Notes under the pieces: generated by a model
What the model saw: the letters and a program-made list of their open reading frames with translations, nothing else
What the model was told of the DNA's origin: nothing
Databases searched by the model: none
Source: Euptelea pleiosperma
Taxonomy: Eukaryota; Streptophyta; Magnoliopsida; Ranunculales; Eupteleaceae
Direction: 5' to 3'
Assembly (NCBI GenBank): GCA_035048495.1
Contig: CM068548.1
Coordinates: 3,162,001-3,226,000 of the forward strand
DNA: 64,000 nt
Program-made: the position numbers and the translations under genes
Part shown: in pieces, positions 11,673-21,376 of the stretch
Layout of the letters: every line of letters starts with the position of its first letter
How positions within the stretch are numbered: the first letter of the stretch is position 1

Positions 11673-13343
11673 TCATATTTTTTATTTTCAAAAAATACCC
11701 TATTTCCATTAAAGGAAATAGGGAGCTTTAAAAGGAGAAGGATAGGGGTTCGTTCGAACCCTAATCCCCCTCTTTTCTTCTCCTCTCATTCCCCTAATCT
11801 TCTCCCCACGTTTTCCCTTCCTTCTTCTTCTTCTTCTTCTTCTTCTTCTTCCTCATTCCGGCCGGAGTTGCAGAACTCCGGCCGCCTCCTTCTTCTCTTC
11901 TTCTTCTGTCGTCTCCTTCTCTTTCTCCTTCATCTGAAACTTTCCACCCTCCACCTGTGCGCAGCAGAGCTTGCTGCCACGGGCAGCACCATTTTTTATT
12001 CAAGTTTTGATTACCCCTGCAACTCCGGTCACCTCTTCCTTCACCGCCATCTCCTTCCTTCAATACCCGAAGGCTCCTCCTTGCTGCCTCCTCCTGCTGC
12101 CACATCTCCTGCAGCAACCAAAGCCTCCTTATCAGTCTACAACACCACCCCATCTCTTCCCCTTCTTGAGTTGCAGGTTCGGCCTCCCTCTTGCCGAAAA
12201 CCTGCAACTCCGTTACCAACTTGTTCCTCCAACAGCCACCATGGTGTAGTTTCACAGCAAGAGAACACCACGTCCTGCTGCAGTGATTGCTACCCTCTTC
12301 CCTCCACCGTTGGACTGTTCCATCCCGTCTCCTCTTCAAGGCAACACCGTTGGATTGCCTAGCCGTAGTGCCTCCACTATTGCAGGTAAGGGCTGAAGCA
12401 GCCTTCATCACCGTCTTGAACTTCTCTCTCTCACGGTGGCAACTGAGAGTTGCAGTCGTTCACTCTTAAAGAAAGCCCACACACCTACCATCGCTGTTGC
12501 TCCAAGCAACTCCCATGGCAAAGAAGCAGGCCGTGGGTACCATCATCACCACCAGAACCTGTATGGACCATCATTCTCACCTTCTTGCTGTCCATGCAAG
12601 TACCACAACAGGTCGATCTTCTTTGTCTCAACTCCAACCAGGCCAGCACACCTGCAAGTCTCCCTCGCCATTCTCACACCACTCTCCACCGCACTAGCTG
12701 GCGTCTCCTCTACAAAACGTGGAAAGTCATCCACGGTTTCTCCCTTCCACAGTAGATCCTCACCATAGGCGCACTCTCCATTCACCGTTGCTGCGTTTGT
12801 GAAGTTCGCATCTCCTTCTTACCATGAGACCGACATCAATCTCCACGTTGTGATCTCTTGGGCCACTCATGGCCGAATCATCGGGCATCAACCATCTTCG
12901 TCTTACAAGGTAAAATGAAGCCTTCTCCTCCAAGGTAAAGGCCTCTCACCTCTTTTCTCTCTCTAAAATCTCTAGAGTTTTCTCTTTCTCTCTTTATCTC
13001 TTGTTTCTCTCTCTAGTTTTTAGGAGGTTCTCTCTCTACCTAGTTCTCTCTATATCTCTTTTTCTCTCTCTAGAGAGTAATCTCTCTTTTATTTTATGTT
13101 CGATTCAAGCATTGTAATAGACATTTTGATTACTTAATGATGAAGTTTATTTTTATCTATCATTTCTTGCAACGTTCCGTCATTTCATGTTCCTGATTAT
13201 GCTAATCTGACTAATCCCGAGTGCGGATCGACATCCGACACGAACCCCTATGCTAGAATCTCTGAATTTTACAGGAAATCTCGGATAAATTACAAATGTG
13301 TTGAAATTAGGGTTTCCGTAACCAACGACGCGGGAAAAACCTA
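10667..13343 (+). mobile_element. Athila-like solo LTR inserted in another Athila-like LTR
   Basis: It starts TGATATTCGC and runs to the conserved end block ACGACGCGGGAAAAACCTA. No primer site follows. CTTGC is present on both sides (10662-10666 and 13344-13348), consistent with a 5-base target duplication; if so, the last six bases of the LTR (usually CTTTCA) have been lost. Several sizeable frames here (for example 11565-12362 and 11794-12411) overlap on both strands and come from CT- and TTC-rich LTR sequence, so I do not call genes. Confidence 0.75.
11629..11669. repeat. (TA)n microsatellite
   Basis: About twenty TA repeats follow an A run in the solo LTR. The matching position of the LTR at 58922 has the A run but no TA expansion. 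Confidence 0.95.
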
Positions 13344-13851
13344 CTTGCATGTGCATCCCGCACTCACCTGGCATTTACCATCAGCGTCTGCAACTCACCT
13401 ACACATCAACGACGGCCATCCTTGTTTTCTCAAGCTCCACCATCCCATGTAGCTCAACATCGCTGGTTGCAACCACTATTGTGAGCCACCTTTTGCAGCC
13501 CAATGTCTACATTATCACCAACTTGCTATCTTTGCCCATTCTTGTGTAAGCCGAATTTTAGAGCCCAAGCCATTTGTGCAAGTCAACGTCCACAGCCGAT
13601 AAAGCTCCGTGCAAGCCGCAAGGGAAGCACAAAGATGCCCAAGCACATGAGGTTAAAAAGCGTTCAGTACCCCACAAAAAGAAACAAAAAAAGATGATTT
13701 GCTTGCAGACTTCTAGAGCCCAAGCTAGTGATGCCAGCAAGAGGCACACACAAGTATGTCCCAAAAAGAGGTCCACCTTCTTGTGAGATTTAGAAGAGGT
13801 CCACACACTTCTTGTGGGGTATAGAAGTGGCCTATGATTGCATGCACCTTG
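13344..13851 (+). other. Unclassified remnant between two Athila-like insertions
   Basis: It begins with the CTTGC repeat and ends with CCTTG, the left target duplication of the element at 13852. It has the same GC-rich, TGCAACTC-bearing style as the variable part of Athila-like LTRs, so it may be the rest of the LTR at 9322. No gene is seen; the overlapping short frames on both strands are not convincing. Confidence 0.35.
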
Positions 13852-16559
13852 TGAAAGTAGGGTTTTCCCGCGTCGTTGGTTACGGAAACCCTCATTCAAC
13901 ACATTTGTAATTAATCCAATTTAATTCCTGCAAAAATAGTAATTCACGCACAATGGGAAGTGTCGGATGTCGATCCGCACTCGAGATTAGTTCGTGTGAC
14001 TCAGGGACATAAAATGATGGATTTTTATTTTTTATTTTTTTTGCCAGAAATTGATGCTAAAGAGGATGGAGGGTTGAGAATGATGGAGCGATTTAAAACA
14101 TGCTTAGTGATTTTTAGAGAGAAAAATTGCCACAAACAACCAAAAACACAAAAGTAAACTAACAAATGCAAAAGTAACAATTTTATTCATCCTTAATAAG
14201 TTCTTACAAAATCAAATTAAATTAAAAAAAAAAACAATCTAGAAAGCCATAAACTTAACCTAAAAAGCATTATGATGCTAGAGAGAGAAAATGATAACAC
14301 CTAAGTTTTAGAAAGAGATCTAGAGAGAGAAAGAAACTAAGAGAGAGAATACTTTAAAGAACATACCGGAGTGATTGGATCATGAAGTGAATCAGCCATG
14401 ATGAACGGCTATGAGAAATCCAGCAAAATGATGAAGAATCACCACGTTGCAGGCTTGATGGGCAGCAAAGATGGAGCGAATATGGGAGAATGATGGTGCT
14501 TAGAGATGGTTGCTCTTGGAGAAGATGAGATAACGGTCTGTAGTGCAGCCAGCAGGTAGAGCAACACATGGTTGCTGCCTTGACGATGATGACGTAGGAG
14601 ATGGTGGAAAAGCGGGGCACCAACGATGGATGAATTGCAGGCCGTTGTCGCGGATGTGGGAGATGCCTCAAGTGGACCGTCAGGCAGCAAGGTAATGGCT
14701 GAGATGTGAACCTTGATAGGATTGCAGGTGAAGAGGACGACCACTGTGAGGGTGAAGAAGATGATGCCGGTGGAAGAAGGTAGTGTAGCAGACCGTGGAG
14801 GCGCTGTTTGTAGGCGTTGGACGGTGCTGTTGAAGAAGATGAAGAAGGAGAAAGGGGCAGCACTGTGGTGTCCAGCGGCTTGGAGCGCACCAGCAGTTGG
14901 TTCCCTCCTCTCCTCTCTATATTTTCTCTTTTCAGTGAGAAGAATAGCTATGGAAGAAGCGGAGTTGCAGGTTGAGTGCATAACCATGGGGATCTATGGT
15001 GTTGGGTTGATGAGTTGCAGGTCTATGAGGAGCACGGACCTACACACGGTGGAGCTTGGTTTCCTCTTACTTTGGATCGGGACTTGCAACTTGAAGAAGA
15101 GATGGGAGGTACACATAGGTGGTCATGGTGGAGATCGGAGTTGCAGCAACCATGGTGGTGACTGGACTGTTGGCCATTGACGATTGGAGGGACGGTGGCA
15201 GGCGATGATTCGAATGGAAGAGGAGGCGCAGCAAGGTGTGGTAGTGGGCTGCGCTTCTATAGGCTGCTGGCGAGGAGAACAGGGGTGCTGGTGGTGCTCA
15301 CACAGCACACAGGCGGTGGCAACCGGAGTTGCAGGCTGCAACTCCGGTAAGGGGTAGAGAAGATGAAGAAGAAGATCGAGAAGAAGGTGAAAAGGATGGA
15401 GGAACCGGGGGAAAACGTGGGGGGGAAGGTTTTGGGGAAAGAAAGGAGAAGAAAAGAGAGGGATTAGGGTTCAAACGAACCCTTCTCCTTCCCCTTTAAA
15501 CCTCCCACTTTCCTTTAATGGAAAATGGGGTTTTTAAAAATAAAAATAAAAAATTTTTTTTTAAGGAAAACCTTACTTTTCTTTGGGGAATTTGTCCATT
15601 TAGTGGCACCCATTTTTTATTTAAAAATAATTAATTTAAAGCATTTGAAAATCGCGAGGTCCACTAAATGGTCGGGCCACGGGTCGATGATGATGGGCCC
15701 GGCTACTGGCCCACATGGATTGATGATGTCCATCGTCTCACAAGATGACGTGACAGACAATTTGATGACGATCGGATAGATGGTGACTTGATTGGGATCC
15801 AGATTGGTAGATCGACGGATCTAGAGAGATCCAACGGTCCGATGGAAGATCCAACGGTCCGATTGAAGATCCAATGGTCAGAAAGCTAAGGGAGATGAGA
15901 CAGAGCCAACAGACAAGAGTTCTGAGGTTAGGTTAGTAGATCTGAGGATCAGGTGGTGATGTATAAGGAGATGAAGAGAGACGAGAGAGAAATAGAAGAA
16001 ATGAGAGAGAAAACTCTATAGACTATAGAGATAACTGCTGGCGGAGGGTCTGGAACCCTAGTTTTCAATATGTTCTCTTCTCAGGCTTTGTCAGCAGAGC
16101 AGATTATCATTTTCTTCTCATTTCATATGGCTTCGACTGCTTTGGTCCGTCTCTTGGTCATCTGCTCTCCATCTCTCTTGGTTTTTTGGACCGGCTCCGT
16201 GATCCTCTGGCTTGACCCGTACTTGGCCTGTATCTTCTAGTCATAGCATGTTAGCTCTTTAAGCTTTGATATTAGGCTTCTGTGGTTGATCGTGAGCCCG
16301 CAAGTCTCGAGGATAGCCCGATCGAGTTTTCTGCAAGAGAAAAGCACGTAATGAGACATGATCATAACGTCTTTATACCTAGACTTCCAGAAATGCGTTT
16401 AATGCATGCAAATATACTATTTCGTCCAGAAAAGTGTGTTCTACGCAATGAAATAGACTCTTACGTAGAAAAGTGGATAATTAGAGCAGTTTTACGTAAG
16501 AGAGTGTGATAACGCTTAGAAAATAATAGTGGAAAATACGCACTTTTAAGCGAATATCA
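13852..16559 (-). mobile_element. 3' LTR of the Athila-like element
   Basis: This LTR (2708 bp) pairs with 21377-24057. It contains three copies of the 20-base GATCCAACGGTCCGAT-type repeat (15829-15880), the B-box-like block near 16041-16060, and many GAGTTGCAG motifs between 14640 and 15345. The long frames on both strands (14354-15180) are shared with the other LTR and are not genes. Confidence 0.88.
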
Positions 16560-16573
16560 CAACCCCCAACTAG
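16560..16573 (-). other. Polypurine-tract-like site
   Basis: The minus strand reads TAGTTGGGGGTTG directly before the 3' LTR, where a polypurine tract is expected. Similar GGTTGGGGGTG strings occur on the minus strand near 18480-18500 and 18764-18786. Confidence 0.5.
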
Positions 16574-16784
16574 CATATTGCCAATCCTTGGCAATTAGTA
16601 TGAAATAAATGAGCTTAAAAGGGCTCTGCACATGCTGCACACTTTTTCATATTAGCTTAGGGAAAACACCGTGCGTCAAATCATTGAATGGATGCAAAAA
16701 TAGTTACATGCTAGCGAAGAGTTGGAAAGTTTTGGCAAGATTACAGACTAATAATCATGACCCAGAATAGTAAGACTCTGCGTG

Positions 16785-17496
16785 TGTGTGTGTGTGTGCT
16801 CAACATTTTCATCATCCAAGAGTTAAGACTTCCAGATCACCTCTAAGTTCTTATGCCTCGACCTCAAATCTCACATGTTTAGTACTCAGAATAGAATCAC
16901 ACAAGAAGGGTTTTCTTCTTTTCTCTCAATTTATATGTGAGGAAATGTGTTGATATATGAAAGCAAAGATCTCACATATATATTATTTAAAGGAAAGACA
17001 TCTTTAACAGAAAAAGATCTCATGATTGGAATACCACTTTACTCGGGAACGTCAGGTCAAACTCTATAGCTTCTCCAATCTCCACATTTTATGATCATGC
17101 TATCCTAGAATCAAATAGGACTTTCCTGAGTTATAATGAGTGTGTGTGTGTGTGCTCAACATTTTCATCATCCAAGAGTTAAGACTTCCAGATCACCTCT
17201 AAGTTCTTATGCCTCGACCTCAAATCTCACATGTTTAGCACTCAGAATAGAATCACACAAGAAGGGTTTTCTTCTTTTCTCTCAATTTATATGTGAGGAA
17301 ATGTGTTGATATATAAAAGCAAAGATCTCACATATATATTATTTAAAGGAAAGACATCTTTAACAGAAAAAGATCTCATGATTGGAATACCACTTTACTC
17401 GGAAACGTCAGATCAAACTCTATAGCTTCTCCAATCTCCATATTTTATGATCATGCTATCCTAGAATCAAATAGGACTTTCCTGAGTTATAATGAG
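16785..17496. repeat. Tandem duplication of 356 bp
   Basis: 16785-17140 and 17141-17496 are near-identical direct copies. GCTCAACATT occurs at 16798 and 17154, and TTATAATGAG ends at 17140 and 17496, both 356 apart. I see only a handful of substitutions. Each copy begins in a GT dinucleotide run, a likely cause of the duplication. No gene is recognised here. Confidence 0.92.
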
Positions 17497-18848
17497 GCTT
17501 AGGTCCGGTGTAGAAAAATAAAGGGATACAGGATTTTAAAGATCTTCAGAGGATATCTCTATTTTCTTGTATTTTTCCTACAATGTAGCACCATTATCTG
17601 GTTCTTTTTCCTTCTTTTCATATTTTTCTCTTTTTCTAGACATTTCTGAGACTGCTCAATTTCTTTTCAGCTCTTTTTATACTTTCTTTCTATATTTTAT
17701 TTTCAGCTTGAACCACTTTCTTTTCCTTTTGATTCTTCTTCTTTACTTTTCTTTTCACGGTACACCCATATCAGTTATTCTTTTGTCTATCTCAAAATAA
17801 GGGTAGCCAGTCATGCTTCGTAGCTGGACTGGATTTTAGGTTGATGGGTTAGCAAAGAAAAGGCTTTTATAGAAGGGCTCAAGGGGTTTCTAGTGAAGTA
17901 TAATTCAGCTGAGTTAAAAGGCTGAACGGTTCAAAAAAATGGCCTAAATCATTTTTTAGGGTTTGCACTATCATCTATACTGTCTTGACTGGATACAGAG
18001 AAGGTTCTGTTGTAGTAATCCAATTTTTGATGTCGTTCTGAGTTCCATGATCAAATAAAAGGGTAATGAGATCTCTCAACGAATATATAGTTAGTCATCT
18101 TGCGACTCAGAATTGTTGTATAACCCTCTGAATTGATTAAAGGCTCGAAAGCTCACTGGGTTAGGTCTTCACAATTATTCTCATTGGATCTCCAGAATTT
18201 CTAAACTTAGGATGACTCTGATATTGATAGTGTACAATTGTGCCAAATATGAGTTTTTCTAAGTTTTCAAACCTGCTGTAATCACGCTTGAGTTGACTCA
18301 AAGCTAACTTTAAACAAAAATTAACATCCTCAATACTGACTTAACGGAGGTTTTCAACTAATCAAAGTCAAGGTATTTGACACATTTTTGAAATTCTAGA
18401 AAACTTTTGGAGAACATCGAAAATCACCCCAAAAACAAGAATTTTTTTTTTTTATCAAAATGAAGACATGAGTTTTGGTAAATACCCACCCCCAACCAAA
18501 ATACAGCACCGTCCTCGGTGCTCATGACCGGGACATAAAATGATAAAAAATCAATGATGATGATGCAAAGGTTCAGGAAGGATGTTACCAAGTCGGCAAA
18601 AACTCGACAGTGTGTGGTACCTGATGATCGAAAGAATGAACATACCTGCATTTCCAGAGATATAACAGTAATAACAAATGCATGAGACTCATGTACTGTA
18701 GGAATACCAGAATTGCCTTTCCGAAAGTGCTAAGTTTTACGTCTTTAGTCGGACATGACGGGGGTGACAGGCACCCCCAACCAAGTTGGAGCATAGGAGA
18801 CTGAGTGGATCTGCAGTCTTCCTGACATCTAAAGTGGAATGGAGACAG
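17497..18848 (-). other. Non-coding internal part of the Athila-like element
   Basis: No polymerase motif could be found on either strand. 18000-18140 resembles the copia-linked block at 2614-2760. Short frames such as 18424-18651 and 18585-18794 contain nothing recognisable. Confidence 0.5.
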
Positions 18849-20270
18849 TTATCCTATTCCTTGTCTAGGTATACCTGTGTAGAACAGGTCTTTCTCAGTG
18901 TAGACTGAGAGAAGGACAGTAAGCTCTTTTAGCAAACCCGCAAAAATATTTAGTTCAGCGGGGAGGGATGGAAGCTTCTTAGTAAAGACTGAGAGGAGAG
19001 TAGTAGAGGGTTCTCTGACCGTGGTTAGCAGAGCCGCAAACTCATTGAGTTTAGCGGAAAGGTATCTGAATGGAGCAAACTCCTGCAGATCAGTAAAAGC
19101 ATAATTGTCGAATTCCGAAATGAGGTCAGACGCAAAGTGTTCTTGACACTGGGAGAGTTTTTCATCGAGAGGGTCCTGAATGACTCTCAACGGCACATGG
19201 GTCATCAACAATATCGACGTAGGGTGGCAAGTGAAAACTGTTGACCTCTTCCTCGAGGTTTCTTAATGCGATAGGGATGCTCCAATCCCTGCACTCAATA
19301 TGTTCCTCCTCGGTGGGGAACAGTAGGTCCAGGACAACATGAATCCCATGTTCTAGACACGGCTCATCAGTAGGAATGTCTGCATCCAGGGTAGAGAAAG
19401 AATTATCAAAGATAGAGATGGAACTGAGTTCCTCTGTGCTTGGTCCAGAAATTGGTACTGTTAAGGGCACCAAAGATTGAGATACGGGTTCATCACTATT
19501 GTTGCACAATCCCAGGGAAGTGGGGAAGAACGGTAGATCTAGGATAGTTGGGATCCTACGATCGAGACACAACTCAGTGTCATGGAGATTGACATCAGGG
19601 TCAGCAGAGGTAGAGTGAGAATTAGGTTGCTCTAAGGTAGGTTCAAGATTTGGTGCTGTTAAAGGCACCGAATAAGGAAACACTGGCTGCTCAATAATCG
19701 GGCTTTCTATTTCATCCTGGCAATTCTGGTACTTGGTCCAATTGTGCGACTCCTCATTATAGACAGTGGCCATGTCACTCTCCTCAGGATAGGCTATTGG
19801 TGGGCTAGTGAAGTTGACTTCATCTCTCTCATTTTCTAATTGCACTAAATGTTGCTCCAAGCTCTCCATAGAGTGCTATTGTTGGTGCTCTAGACCTTAG
19901 AAATACTGTTGTTGTTGGACAATGTACTGAGAGAGAAGGTCCTCTAGACTGGGTGTAGTAGCCAACGGAGGCAGTTCAGCCAAGGGGAGCTAAGGTGCCA
20001 ATTCGTGATTGCAGTCCGACTGGGTATGAAAGTTGTAAAGCAGAGTGAAGTCTGGGACTAGCTGCTGACTCTGAAAATCCTAAGGGGCCCACTGTTGATC
20101 AGAATAGTCATTCTGTGGATATGACTGGTAATGGGATGGCGAGTACTGCCAGTCATACTCTCCATTGGGTTGATGGAACCCGGGAAGGATAATTATCCTA
20201 CGACAGTTGTTGCGGGAGGGCAGACTGTTCCCGGGCTAATTGGCTCTACTTCTTGATTCTTTTTAATTAA
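18849..20270 (-). pseudogene. Broken Athila-like gag region
   Basis: Minus-strand frames at 19162-19869 (235 aa, acidic, rich in Pro, Glu and Ser) and 18849-19211 follow a stretch near 20100-20260 that encodes the same Gln/Tyr-rich peptide as the end of the gag frame at 63552-64000, including GFHQPNGEYDW. In-frame stops occur between these pieces. Compared with the element at 58922, about 1 kb including the gag start codon is missing at 20232: leader sequence ending AGCCCGG is joined to gag sequence GAACAGTCTG. I recognise no enzyme domain. Confidence is fair for gag, low for exact limits. Confidence 0.6.
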
Positions 20271-21360
20271 ATGGAGCCTTGGGATCAAATCAGCTGGAAT
20301 GATGAGGTGGGTGATGAAATCCCACCAGTTTCAATTTTGGAGCTGGGTCTACTCTCTTAAAGTTGATTGATTAACGGCCACACCACGCAAGTCAAAGAAT
20401 ATGTATGCGAAAGCAAATAGACAAGCGGCAATGATGCACTCAATAACACCGTATCGCACTCAAGGCGAGGATAGGGACTTACCTCCCATGAGCCACGCCA
20501 CGGGGTCGCCTCCGAGGGTTAAGGAGGGGTATCCTAATGGGCTTGGGCCCGACTCCACCTCTTTAAGCTTTCGCTCCCTACCCACACTGGATCGTGTTCC
20601 TACAGAAAAGTTAAATTGCACGGTCTAGGTATTTGGGATTCTATTTGTTGGAAGATTTGACCGGCTATTAGGGTTTCACGAAACACGCATTGGTTTTAGC
20701 TAGTAATAGAGTTGTTCCCAATTATGGTTCAAAGTTGAGAATAAAAATTTTTGAATTTGGATTCGGAACTTTCTCTTTTCAAATGTTCTCAGATAAGGAA
20801 ACCTTCCAAATAAAGTGAAGATTTAAATCCCGTCTATTTTGGAAATTTCCCAAATTGAGAAAATCTTTTCAAATTAGAAGATCTCCTATTTTAGAATTTT
20901 CCAAAATTAGAGAATATCTATAAATAGACTCTCTCCAAAATTGGAATGTCCTAAAAAAAGGGAACCCTAATTTCAAGATTCCGATGTGTCTGGAAACTAT
21001 CCAAAAATAGAAAATCCTAGAATCTATCTAAAAATAGCAAGAAATGAAAACCCTAATATTTTTCGAATTTTGATTTTTTTGATTTTTTTTGTATTTTTGA
21101 CTTAATCTAGGGTTTCTAAAAAACCCTAGAACAAGATCTAGCAGTTATTTGGAAAGCAGTAAAATTCCTAAATTATTACAACTTTGCACTCGGCCTTCTG
21201 AGGCATTAAAAATAGTAATTTAAAAGTACCAAAAAATAACTAAAAACCAAAAATAGAAAGTTTTCCGAAAAGGTCGGGCTATCCAAATTGAGCAGCTTTC
21301 CGATTTGGCAACTTTCTAATTCCGTCTTTACGTCCTTTTTCGCACTCCCGTACACCCGAG
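20271..21360 (-). other. Athila-like 5' leader
   Basis: This leader matches those at 57580-58690 and 61765-62900. It includes AATGCCTCAGAAGGCCGA near 21200 and a conserved block at 20430-20620. In that block the minus strand reads AGGTAAGT at 20477-20484, a good 5' splice-site consensus. Confidence 0.7.
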
Positions 21361-21374
21361 CGGCAACGGCGCCA
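21361..21374 (-). other. Primer-binding site for tRNA-Asp
   Basis: The minus strand reads TGGCGCCGTTGCCG, matching the complement of the 3' end of plant tRNA-Asp(GTC) over 14 bases. It lies two bases after the LTR end at 21377. Confidence 0.85.
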
Positions 21375-21376
21375 TT

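Noticed and set aside
11565..12768. Overlapping frames up to 265 codons on both strands
   Set aside because: They come from CT- and TTC-rich Athila-like LTR sequence, overlap in several frames, and are not kept open in other copies.
10667..13343. Treating 9322-10666 and 10667-13343 as LTR pair of one element
   Set aside because: They abut without internal sequence and the first lacks its 3' end; nested insertion with CTTGC repeats fits better.
14354..15341. Frames of 150-180 codons on both strands, with near twins at 21955-22865
   Set aside because: Same LTR seen twice; both strands open at once points to composition, not coding.
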